Shown: positions 1-10,249 of the stretch, piece by piece | Position numbering within the stretch: the first letter of the stretch is position 1 | How the letters are laid out: each line of letters starts with the position of its first letter | Assembly (NCBI GenBank): GCA_037367355.1 | Contig: CM074695.1 | Span: 1,860,001-1,924,000, forward strand | Origin: Neoscytalidium dimidiatum | Taxonomy: Eukaryota > Ascomycota > Dothideomycetes > Botryosphaeriales > Botryosphaeriaceae | DNA length: 64,000 bases | Reading direction: 5' to 3' | Notes under the pieces: model-generated | Told to the model about the DNA's origin: nothing | The model's database searches: none | What the model saw: the letters and a program-made list of their open reading frames with translations, nothing else | Translations under genes and position numbers: made by a program

Positions 1-143
1 TTTGTTTCAGTAATATTAATTGCAGTTCCGTCCTATCGTTGCTAACAGACGGTTGAGCCAAACCCGGACGGCCGCACATCTTTTGCTTCAACTGTCCCCG
101 ACCTCGCAAAGCCGCGGTGCCGACGGCACGCGCGAGTAGGGCC

Positions 144-2164
144 ATGGCTTCTCATAATCTGGACAGTCTATTAAGACGGGATTCCACTTACATGACGGAA
201 GTCTGGACATGGTTCGCAATCGGTGTCACCGTGATATTTGTGCGATTCGGCGTCAGGATTAGGATGGTAGGGTTTCGAGGATTTGAGGGCGATGACTATG
301 TAACAATAATGGTGAGCCCTTGTTTGAACTCCTTACTTCGATCTCTAACATATGCAGACTCTTGCCATGTACACGATGGATGCTGCATTAGTGGACATTT
401 GCTGTAAGCTCATCCCACCTCTCTCCCTCTCTCTCCCTCTTTCGCACGCGCGCCGTTGCCCTCCCGACCTTTATAGACAGATTATATCGAGCACAGCATT
501 CTCACGTGTCAATCTACCGACGAGTGAGCTATTGATCGTGTATCAGACAGGGACGGAACAAATGTAGATGTACCACCGGCTGCGATCGATGGATTGACGG
601 AATCGGAGATTGACCGGTTGGTTTATGGGTCCAAGATGCAGCTAGCTGCATGGTACTCCTATACAGCTCTTATTTGGTGTATGAAAGTAAGTAATACGAC
701 CCGACAGACGGATTCAGGGACAGCACAGCTCCCCTTAATTGCTCGTTGTGGATTCGGTTCCTGGAAACGACTATCAAATGCACGGGATTCAGTAGAAAAT
801 CCTTATCGTACGTGTTCTGTGCTCAGGTTGTCCATGACCCTGTATTCTGTGCGCATGTTGCAACTTGGCTGCGCTCAATTGACCCTTAACTTCACAATCA
901 CGATCACCCGGTTATCCATTGTGGAAGATAGCTCGGATGATCTCACCAACTAGAGATGTGCTGTCTCTGCTTTGACCTGAATACATTTAACCATTACTTC
1001 GTATAGCTAACTCTGTCATCAGGCCACCATGCTATTTTTCTAGTGAGGCAGTTTTGGTCCTTGCCATGGGTATAGTCACTGACAGGCTGCAGCAAACGGT
1101 TGACTTTTGGGCTTTGGCAACATAGAGCTCTCAAATATCTCGCCTGGTTTACTGGATTATCGTATGTAGCAGTGGTTCTGACAATATCTCTTGGTTGTCA
1201 TCCGTAAGTACGGCCTGAAAACGGGGTTTGAGACCTTCGGCTGAAAAGCATGCTTATAGATACGGGGATAACTGGCAAGTGAGGCCTCTTCCTCCAAAAG
1301 AATGTACGCTCAAAAAGCAAAATTTTCTCGTGACAGCCGTCCTCAGTGCGTTCAGCCTTTCCTTCCTTGCATGAATATAGTCGCTGATCAAATTCAGACG
1401 TACTTACAGATGCTGCAATTCTCTGCATTCCGCTGCCAATGCTCAAGCGACTCAAAGTTCCTCTTTTCAAGAAAGTGCTCATTGCTCTTCTCCTAAGCTC
1501 CGGTCTTTTCGTCATCACAGCTGCCATCATTCGGGTCGTTGTCACGTTAGGATCTGCGCCGTCCAGCATAACGATCAACCGCTGGGGTGTCCGCGAAACA
1601 ATCATCGGCATTCTCGCGATCAATGCACCAATTCTTCGCCCACTCTTCACGCGCAATTTTTGGAACAGAGGAGGCAGCTCGATAGAGGCAGAAATATCTG
1701 GGCCATCGGACCCACCGAGGGCATCCCCAGCGCAAAGAACCGGGTATTCAAGACGAGTTTTCGGAAGTAAGAGTAGTAATTCTGGAAATACGGGCAGCAG
1801 CGGCACCAAGAGAGGATCAAGATCCGACAGTGCAGCGTACGGGGTTGACACTAATGTGCCAGGATTCTCGGTTACCGAAAACACCTCGGAGGAGAATATT
1901 GTTCCGCGAGACGAGGAACAGGGCATCGAGTTGTCCACCCTCTCCGAGAGGATCAGCGAAGATCACAGTGAAGGGCAGAGGGAATCTGGTAGTAATGTGG
2001 TGTATGTGGAGCGGTCGTATGCGGTAAACACGGCGGATGTGGAACGGGATAGCATGGCAGGCTCAGAGGAGCAATGGCGGTCTTTGGCACAAGGGACACG
2101 GACAGACATAAGCGCAATGGGCGCATTAGAGCCTATGCGGTCTCCTACCTCGCCGCGGACATGA
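144..2164 (+). CDS. Rhodopsin-like (PTH11-related) integral membrane protein
   Basis: Model: seven exons 144-311, 358-403, 547-686, 1023-1042, 1093-1203, 1260-1345, 1410-2164, giving 441 aa in frame. The N-terminus has the WTWFAIGVTVIFVRFGVRIR helix followed by GFEGDDY, typical of the fungal rhodopsin-like membrane family (Pfam Fung_rhodopsin). Later family landmarks are TESEIDRLVYGSKMQL, MLFFYKRLTFGLWQHR, KKQNFLVTAVLNAAILCIPL and GVRETIIGILAINAPILRPL. Seven membrane segments are expected; after about residue 280 comes a long Ser/Gly/Glu-rich hydrophilic tail, probably cytoplasmic. Exon 4 is only 20 nt and intron 3 is long (336 nt); both are needed to restore the conserved block. The family includes putative G-protein-coupled receptors, but most members have no known ligand. 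Function here is unknown; family assignment is firm. A relative sits at the other end of the window. Confidence 0.88.
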
Positions 2165-2515
2165 TAGCAAGGCCATGATGGGTTAACCTGGGTATTTTCT
2201 TCAATCAGAAACGGGCCGTACAATGGTGAGGGTCGAGTCAATAGTGCTCGCATGGAGCCACGGAGTCATGGCAAGAGAGCATAGTGTAGGCGTAGGCATT
2301 TGTAATCCACAAAGCCCGGTGAGCGTCGTCAGCAGCGTCCATTGCATGTGTTTGGGCTCCGTAATCAGCGGATGCTGATAAGGGTGGGCGGCCACGACTT
2401 CGGGGCTTGCGGCAAGACCCAAGACCGTCTACAAGGGAGAAGGGCCGGGCTCTGGCGGGGCGGTGGAGGTTTCTGGTCGGCATCCACCTCGCCAAAACCA
2501 CTCACACCCGTCTCC
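2165..2515. other. Intergenic, promoter side of the Zn2Cys6 gene
   Basis: 351 bases between the membrane protein and the regulator. An open frame runs in from 2342 into the regulator but contains no in-frame ATG before 2516 that precedes family-like sequence, so it is read as leader. No other gene seen. Confidence 0.5.
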
Positions 2516-4665
2516 ATGCGGAATCCCATTGCCTGCGTGTCGTGTCGCAATGCCAAGCAGAAATGCATCCATCGCGACAAACCTCCCTGTGACCGCTGCC
2601 AGGTGGCCGGCCGCGCTGACCAATGCCGCTTCCCGCCGCCTGGCACCTCTGCCATCCACCGGCAATCCAAGCGCCGCCGTCAAACCTCTGATTTTTCCAA
2701 CCAAGCCCAAGAGAATAGCAACCCGCTGCGCGAGCAGCGCTCCTACTCCAATGACGGCTCTCAAGCCGTACGCGCCCTTTTCCCGGCCGGTCTGGACACG
2801 TCGCTGTCGGATGTCGACGGTTTCCAGCTGATGACAGACGAAATCAAGAACAGCTATCTTCGCTGCTCCTACAAGTGGTGCTTCCACCACACCCCAACCT
2901 TCCTGTCACGCGTCAACGACAAGACCCTGGACCCATGGGTTGTGTGGGCCATCTTGGCGCTTGCGGTAAGGTAGGTTCACGTGCCTGCCACAACCATTAT
3001 AACCTTCTCTCCTCACCGTACGCAGGTTCAGCCGGCACGCCCCAGGGCCCTATGCCACACCGACGGAGGCTAGCAATGCCTTCGCTGCCCATGCCCGGCA
3101 GATCCTCCAGGTCGAACTGGAAACGCCCAGTCTGTCCCGCATCCAGGCTTTGCTGATGCTGACTGGCCATGATTGGGGGGCAGGCAATGGTAGGAGGGCC
3201 TGGTTCTATCTCGGAATGGCTATCCGCATGGTTCAGATCCTCAATCTCTGTGAAGAAACACCCATCCCACCGAATTCACTGCCAAGCCAGCAGAACTTTA
3301 TTACTGCCGAGGAACGCCGCCGCACGGCTTGGACGTGTTTTCTTATGGACAGCCTGCTAAGTGGTGGGAAAGGCAGGAAGCGTTCCATGTCTGCAGCGGA
3401 TATGCGGATACAGCTTCCATGTGAGACAGATATGTATGTTTTTGGTGAGGCTGTTCGGTGCCCGAGACTGGATGGATCGTTCAGCCCGTTCCCCGCGAAT
3501 TTACCTGCGGGAAACCTCGGGATCATCGGCTACAGTCTACGCATTGCCGACGTATGGGGTGCGGTGGCGTCTTGGGCTTGCTCCAACATCATGAACGAAG
3601 AGCTTCCATGGGATCCAACATCCAGATTTCAGCAACTTTCGTCAAATCTTCAAGCGTGGTCGCAATCCCTGCCGACAAGGCTACAGTACAGCATCTGGAC
3701 TCTCGAAGCTCACAATGCGCTTGAGCAAGGTCAAGGTTTTATTTACATGCACTGTATCCATTTCATGAGTCTGATGTTTCTGCACCGAGCGTATCTTCCG
3801 ATGCTTGGTCCATCCGTTGATTCACAGAATAACGGCCTTGGTTCTCGGGCAACAGAAAGTCCCGAATGGGCCGAGTGGCGGAAGTCTTCGAGAAAGGAGT
3901 TGTTCGAAGTTGCCACTGCGGTCTGCGAGATGGTCGAAAAGATCCAATCCTTTGGATTTTACTTTGTCCGCGGACTCGTACCTTGGATCGGGTTCACTAT
4001 ATACACCGCAGTAGGTGTGATCGTCTACCGGAATAGCTTCCACTTTAATGAAGTCAACGGGGTTATGTCAATGGCCAAGAGTAAGGATCAGGTGATCCGA
4101 GGGTGCACATTCCTCAAAGATATGAAGGAACAATGGCCAATGGCCCAGCAATGGGTAATAGACTGTCACTGTATCCCGAGTATGATCTTGCTGACAAGTT
4201 CACAGTTTGAGACCATCAAGCGCATGCAAGCATGCTACCGTAGAGTGCGCGTTGAGGGCGGCAGCAGTATTCCGGATGCCGAACAGCGGACCATTCGCAG
4301 CGCCATGATCGATTATGGTGCTCTCCAGCCATCTCCAGTGCAGACGGAAGAAGACGGAAGCACCCAGACGGTCCCTAGCTCAATTGTGAGTCCTCGCTCA
4401 CCTGCAGCGCTCTGCTTCAGGAACGTTCTAGTGTTTGTGTAAAATGCTGACTCAACCACAGGGTCCTGAGTCAACTGTTCCCACGACAAACAATCCCACT
4501 CCTGCCTTTAACCCTGTGGATTCAGTAATCACCGACGATGCTTTCCTCACCGACGATTGGGCGAGTGTCGACATCAACATCTCAGATGCCGATCTGGACT
4601 CCCTGTTCGTGAACGCCACGCAAGACTTCTGGGCCAGCTTTCCCGGCGAAGTTGGATATTTTTGA
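2516..4665 (+). CDS. Zn2Cys6 transcription factor with fungal-specific TF domain
   Basis: Three exons 2516-2970, 3026-4385, 4462-4665; 672 aa. The start was set at MRNPIACVSC because the zinc cluster begins at once: Cys 7, 10, 17, 25, 28 and 37 in the spacing C-x2-C-x6-C-x7-C-x2-C-x8-C. A basic linker follows (KRRRQ, near residue 65). The middle carries the fungal-specific transcription factor homology region (Fungal_trans): QALLMLTGHDWGAGNGRRAW, then YLGMAIRMVQILNLCEE, then RRRTAWTCFLMD. The C-terminus is acidic and Thr/Asp rich, as in an activation region. It is a DNA-binding regulator acting in the nucleus. Its position between a membrane protein and two terpene synthase genes suggests a pathway-specific regulator of the terpenoid cluster; that role is inference. 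Family call is firm; target genes are unknown. Confidence 0.93.
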
Positions 4666-5209
4666 CGAGTCAGCGCGAACGATGTATTTCCCACTCCGAT
4701 CTGTACGGCTTTGATTTATTGGCTTTCCACTTGGCGTTTTCCATGACGGCCTCGCTCGATCCGCGTCCGCGCCAACGACAGCAGGCTAGCGGACGTAGAG
4801 ACTCAAGGTACCATACGCGCCACTCCCTCAATCTTTGTTGTTTATTGTGCATGCTTCAGTGGGAAAGAACTAGGAGTTAGGCGCAAGGGCATGTGGAGTA
4901 TCGGGAATGGTCCTCCGCGACCAGTGGGGTCTTCCTTCGCCTTCTTGAGGGGTGCGGCGGGGCCAAAAGAGAGAATGGCAGAAGCTCTCTCTTAAAACGG
5001 ATTGATAGTTTGAGGTGGAAATGCTGTTCTGATTCTTGTATTTTACTCTCTTATCGCAAAAATAAGGCTATACCCTACAGCACAAGCATGTCTCGCAAAC
5101 CATCTCTACGGAAATCTGGGTATAATGCGGTATAACGGAGTTGCAACCATCACGACCATCTACATCTCCTCAATCAGACTCACTCATCATGTCTTCAGCT
5201 CTTCTTCTT
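4666..5209. other. Intergenic, convergent 3' ends
   Basis: About 540 bases between the regulator (plus) and the terpene synthase (minus), so both 3' ends face this spacer. Several short A/T-rich runs; no gene recognised. Confidence 0.5.
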
Positions 5210-6846
5210 TCACTCTCTCTTGATCCTCGCAGCCTCGCCGCCATACCTCGACGTCGTCATCGTGTAAAATGTGTTGCCCGCAATGAGCAACAGCAGCGAA
5301 TCGACATACCGCCAATGCTCGACCGTCAGCTTATCCTCCTCCTTCAACCTCTCCAACTCCTCCTTGATCTCCTGCTCGTTCAGCAACTGCAGCGCGAACG
5401 ACGCGGCCTTCGCGTCATCAATGCTCAGACCGCAGCTCTCCCGCACGACCTGAACGAGGTTGATAAGCACGACGGTCTTGCCGCTCTCAAAGGCGGCGCG
5501 CTCCTTGTCGAAGGAGCCCAGGTCGTTGACGATGCTGATGTGGTCGCCGGCCAGGCGGGTGATGCGGTGGACGAGCGGGTCAGCGAGGTCGACGGCGGAG
5601 GCGATGCTGAACTTGCAGGCGGCGACGAGCCAGCCGTTGGCGGCGTCCATCCAGCGGTAGTCGAGATACTCGCGCGGCGTGCGGAAGGCCGCCGTCGGTT
5701 GCGGGTGCGTCACCCACTCGATCAGCGACTCGATGAAGCACGCGCCGCCGTCGGTGCCCGTGCGCGCGTCCAGGTCCGCGCAGCGCCCGACGATTTCGTC
5801 GATGCGCGCTTGCAGCGGCGTGCCGGACGTATTGGCTGCGGACGCTGGCTTCTGGCCGCGCAGCCGCGCGATGAAGTCCTCTTGGACGTTTTTGAGCTGT
5901 TGTGGTGCGCAATTTGGGTTACCGTGGTGATGACCATAAGCGCGAGGAGAAGGGCATGAGATGCGACGGGCATGGAATGTTAGGGCAGCAAGGCGCGAAG
6001 GGCAACCATGTACCGAAGGGTATGATGCGCGAGGGGCATTTGCTGTTCGCACGGCGGTACTACGGGGTTGACAGGCGGGGATCGTGTGGGGTGGATTGTG
6101 TGACGTGGTGGGAGGGGTAAAAAAAAATGTGTGTATGGATATGGATTAAGACCAGGGCTTACCGATTCGCCGGGTGCTTCTTCCCATGAATCTGCGCAGT
6201 GGTTCGAACATCAACACGCGGCTTCTGACAAGCAATTGAGGAACGGATGGCGATCGTGGGAGGATTTGCACTTCATTGCTCCACATTTCCAAGAAGAAAG
6301 TTTGCAATTGAGGCAATTTGGAAAGGTGTAAGAGAGGAGTGGAAGGACTATACCGTCAAAGGTCACGACGAACAGGATGCCGACGGCAATTAGCTGCATG
6401 CGCTCCTCGTCGGCCTGCGGAAAGAGGTTGATGGCGAATGTGACGAAGCGCTCGCCTTCAGGTTTCTTCAGCTCCCGCTGGCCGATGCTAGCAAGGGTGC
6501 CGCCACGGGTGAGATTGGCGTTGTTATAGCTCTGGTCCGCAGCCAACAGTTCGCATAGCTCAGCTGCATATTTGAGCGCGGGCCGCCAGAAGCGATTGTG
6601 GCGCGCACACGTCAGGCCGGTGTGGAAGGGAAGGCCGGCAGCTTTGGGGTAGATGGGGAAGGAGTTGCGGAAGGACGGATCGACGGCATCACGGTTGGCG
6701 TCAATGGGCAGCTCGAAGGACCAGTCCTGGGCGACGATGAATGACGGCAGCCGCGGAATGTAGTTCCACGAGAAGACGACCGGAATGACCTCCGCCAGGT
6801 TCTCGGGGGCCGCGATCTTGTCCAATTGTAGGTTTTGGGCGGCCAT
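5210..6846 (-). CDS. Class I sesquiterpene synthase (terpene cyclase)
   Basis: Exons on the minus strand: 6846-6354, 6191-6163 (29 nt), 5896-5210; 402 aa. The aspartate-rich Mg-binding motif is assembled across the first splice junction: D164-D165-S-W-E168 (TFDDSWEE). The NSE triad is NDLGSFDKE at 298-306, fitting NDxxSxxxE with K-E. An Arg in YLDYR (about 255), some 43 residues before the NSE motif, fits the pyrophosphate sensor, and RY lies near the C-terminus (about 391-392). These are the signatures of ionisation-initiated class I cyclases; the length suits a fungal sesquiterpene (farnesyl diphosphate) cyclase. The product cannot be read from the sequence. The start ATG at 6846 is the first in a frame that reaches the conserved N-terminal VFSWNYIPRLPS segment. 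It lies head-to-head with the HAD-type synthase across a 1.7-kb spacer. Confidence 0.9.
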
Positions 6847-8521
6847 GCTGGAGGCTGGCAAACGGAGGACTGGAGTGTATGATCGTTGATTGGAAGGGTC
6901 AAGTGCGGCAGCGGCGGGCGAGCTTGCTGAGAGCAGGAAGACGGGAAAGAAAGTCGTCGAATGAATTAATGGCGCTTGGACTACTGCATCAGTGGGGCGC
7001 AGCAAGATATATCAGGCGTGGGCGCAGGCTTGAATCAGCGCGCAGTGGTGGTGTCCTTCTAGCGTCCGAGGCATGCTGTCGTGGTGATGGTTGCGCATGC
7101 GCCATCGGGGAATAATGAGTTCGAGGTCCGTGCCGGTGCCCGCAGCCACCCGCAGACCTGGTATGACCCGGTCTAGACCCCTGGACTGAAGGCGCTTCCG
7201 TTACCCTGTCGCCGGTGCGTGCGAAAGGCTGACACTTACTCATGGATAGGCGCGCGGCTCGCTTTCCCCAGCAAATAGGCAGCTCAGGCCTCACTGCGGC
7301 CAGCCGGCGTCGTATTAATCGCCTTATGGCCGGCTGAAGCACGTCAATTGAGACACGCGCGCACACCAGGGACTTGGGGCAGCAACGCGGAAACCGAGGC
7401 CCGCGATAAGGAACGCTAGCCGCTGCCGAAGCTTTGGAGGCGATGAGCCTTCCTGGACGTCGGCGACGGTGGCCTTCGCGCGAGTGAACAATTGCAGCCG
7501 TCAGCGTGCCGAAAAACTAGGCGCCGCGAGCCTGAGAGAGGCCCGCCTCGTCCGACCATCTCGATGAACCACCAGCTTGTCGACATGCGCTGCTCGTGGT
7601 GCTTGCTGATGAATACCAGATGCAGAAGCCGGCAACGCTGCGGTCGAGGCCGTTTGTGGACCTGTCCTCGTCATTTGACACCTTGGTGCAGTAGCGTACA
7701 TGAGACGCTATCTCGAACGGAAACGGCAAAAACGAACACTGCGGCAGCCGTTCTCCCGGGCAGTGGGCGTCGAATCACCAGCGTCTCCATCGAGCAGGGG
7801 GGCGTCCGAAGCTTGGCGGGTAGTTTAGCCAGCTGGACGGCCACCGAGGGGTCGAGGGTGGAGCAGGCCACGCTAAGTGGGACTTGCAGCTCTCACGCCC
7901 ATCGCCCGGACACCTCGATTGGCGGGCAGAATTCCACCGCCCACGCACCCCAGCTAGAGGAAAACGTACGCAGCCAGACTACACGGTAGTGCCGGCGGCC
8001 TCACCCCATTCCTGAGGTGGGTCGCTTAAGAGGGACCAGCTCGTGCTGCCAAGCGGCTGTGGGCGGGCGGGGAGCCAGGACCGTCTTTTCCACGCATGGA
8101 TGTTCTTCTGTGCCACCTGCGGCATGGCATGCCGCCGGCGGCAGCTAGGACGCACGTTTGAATCAGACGCCGCTGCCGGTCCAGGCCCGCGGGTGGGAAG
8201 GTGCTCCGCGGTCCTGGCTCATTAACATGTCGTACGCCTGTTCAGCGGGACCTGCCGCCCAGCAGCAGCTGCTGCCGCCGCTGCCCCAAGGCCCAGCATG
8301 ATACCACCGGCTCATGAAGCCCAAGCTGTGACTTCCTTGCTCTCCCGCCTGCTGCTGCCCATATAAATCGCCGATTTGGAAAGGCTTCGCCGCGCATCAT
8401 CGGACCCAGCCATCGTCGACAGCCATCACTTGAATACCCCCGCGCCTCTTGTGCACACTTCCTTGTCCTCCTCTCTTCCTCGCCTTGACCGCAGCTTTGC
8501 TTCCCACGCTATCCTATCACC
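6847..8521. other. Divergent intergenic region between the two terpene synthases
   Basis: 1.7 kb between two genes transcribed away from each other. Both promoters must lie here. A TATAAAT is at 8362-8368 on the plus side; on the minus side only a weak GATATATC (7006-7013) is seen. The region is GC-rich with short open frames but no recognisable protein. A shared regulatory region is plausible but not shown. Confidence 0.55.
8362..8368 (+). promoter_or_regulatory. TATA box of the HAD-terpene synthase gene
   Basis: TATAAAT, 154 bases before the ATG, followed by a C/T-rich stretch leading to the start codon (8522, context CACCATGG). Confidence 0.5.
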
Positions 8522-10249
8522 ATGGCAGAAACTCCCGTCAAAACCATCATCTTCGACATTGGCGATGTACTCTGCAGCTGGGTGCCGCCCACCACGCTCT
8601 CCATCAACCCGAAGCTCTTGAAGGAGTTCCGCAACTCGCCCACCTGGTATGAGTACAACTGCGGGAAGATTGGCCAAGATGAATGCTTCTCGCGGCTAGC
8701 AGCCCAGGCCGGCGTCTCTGCCGCTGACGTCACTAGCGCTTTCCAGCTGGCCAGAGACTCACAGGCTCAGAACGAGCACGTGGTAGCGGCCATCCGGGAG
8801 CTTAGGGCGGCACATCCAAGTCTGCGGGTCTACGCCATGTCGAACATCTCTCGCCCTGACTGGGAAATCCTGCGAAACAAGGCCTTCGACTGGGACGTCT
8901 TCGACCGAGTCTTTACCTCGTGCGAGGCTGGCATGTGTAAGCCGGAGCTCCGCTTCTACCGCTACGTTCTCAAGGCCACCGGCACCGCACCCAACGAAGC
9001 AGTCTTCGTCGACGACAAGTCAGACAACGTCATAGCCGCCCAATCCCTCGGCTTCCGGGAGGCAATCATCTTCGACGATGCCGCGAACGTGCGAAGGAAG
9101 CTCTTGAACGTGCTGGAGGATCCGGCCCAGCGGGGTAGGGAATGGCTTCGGAGGCAAGCTAAGGCGCTCTACTCGGAAACGGATACTGGAGTCGCGGTTC
9201 CTGACAATTTCGCACAGCTCCTCACATATGAGCTGATGGGAGACATGTGAGTGCCGAATGTGATCCTTGCTTGGCCGCTCATGTGGGCTGACAGCGCATG
9301 TACAGGGATCTCCTAGAACTCAAGCATTTCGACCGGACTTGGAACTATTTCATTGGCTAGTGGCACGCTACCCGCATGTGGGCATTGAAACTGACTCTCC
9401 GCAGAAAGCCCATTTGGGACGACAAAGGTCTACCCAGACGACGTGGATACGACGTCGTATGCGTTCAAGCTCCTGCCGCTGGACAATGCGGTCGCGCACT
9501 CGGTCATGAACGATATGGTGGGTCCGGAGCAGACTACGGCGGATGGGATCGTGAAGGTCATTTCTTCGAAAGACAAAACAAAAAAGCCAGCAAGACAGCT
9601 AACAGGAGCACAGGTGTACTTCGACAAGTCGCGCGATCGGACGGACCCAACGGTGTGTATCAACGTGGTGCGGCTGTACTACGCATACGGACGCGGCAGC
9701 GAGCCTGGGCTTCAGGCAACGAAGGACTGGATCCAGGACGTTCTTTTCTTTCGCGGATACGTCAACGGCACTCGGTACTACCACCAGCCCGACGTGTACT
9801 TGTACTTCTTCGCGCGGTTGCTCGTGGAGAACCCCAACTCGGACATGTTCCGCAGCACGGCGGCGCTGCTTCGGGAGCGGCTCAGCGAACGGATCAATAG
9901 CCCAGCGGACGCACTCGGACTGGGCATGCGCATTCTGGCGTGCCACTACATGGGAATCCGCGACGAACTGGACCTGAAGCAGCTGCTGACGATGCAACAG
10001 CAAGACGGATCGTTCGAGATCGGCTGGCTGTGCCAGTACGGCAAGAGTCAGGTCAAGCTGGGGAACCGGGCACTGACAACGGCGCTGGCGGTGTCAGCGG
10101 TGGAGGAGCTGGTGGGCAGTGCGGGCCTGGGACAGCGGAAGACGGCGGCGGTGATGATGGGAGGTGAGGTTAAGGGAGCGTCCCAGCAGAGCGGCTCGCC
10201 GGCAATGATCAGGCCTGCACACGTCCTGGCGGCACCTACACCCGCGTGA
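8522..10249 (+). CDS. HAD-type drimane-like sesquiterpene synthase (HAD + terpene cyclase beta domain)
   Basis: Exons 8522-9246, 9306-9355, 9405-9556, 9614-10249; 520 aa. Residues 1 to about 215 are a haloacid-dehalogenase fold: motif I FDIGDVL (nucleophile Asp12, but Gly at the +2 position), motif II MSNIS, Lys in MCKPELRFY, and metal-site FVDDKSDN. The second half is a terpene cyclase beta domain: DVDTTS at about 271-276 (the DxDTT class II protonation motif) and QQQDGSFEIGW at about 436-446 (a QW-like motif). This order matches the HAD-terpene synthase fusions that make drimane sesquiterpenes (AstC of astellolide, DrtB, albicanol and drimenol synthases). Expected reaction: protonation-started cyclisation of farnesyl diphosphate to a drimane skeleton, with or without loss of diphosphate. 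Intron 2 (9356-9404) is GC-AG with CTGAC branch site; intron 3 (57 nt) would be read in frame if retained but has a CTAAC branch site, so I removed it. Confidence 0.9.

Noticed and set aside
1198..1938. 246-codon minus-strand frame
   Set aside because: Antisense of the last exons of the rhodopsin-like membrane protein.
5141..5959. 272-codon plus-strand frame
   Set aside because: Antisense of terpene synthase exon 3; no domain features.
9557..9613. Treating this stretch as coding in the HAD-terpene synthase
   Set aside because: It interrupts the conserved GIVK-VYFD junction and carries donor, CTAAC branch site and CAG acceptor; kept as an intron, with the alternative noted.
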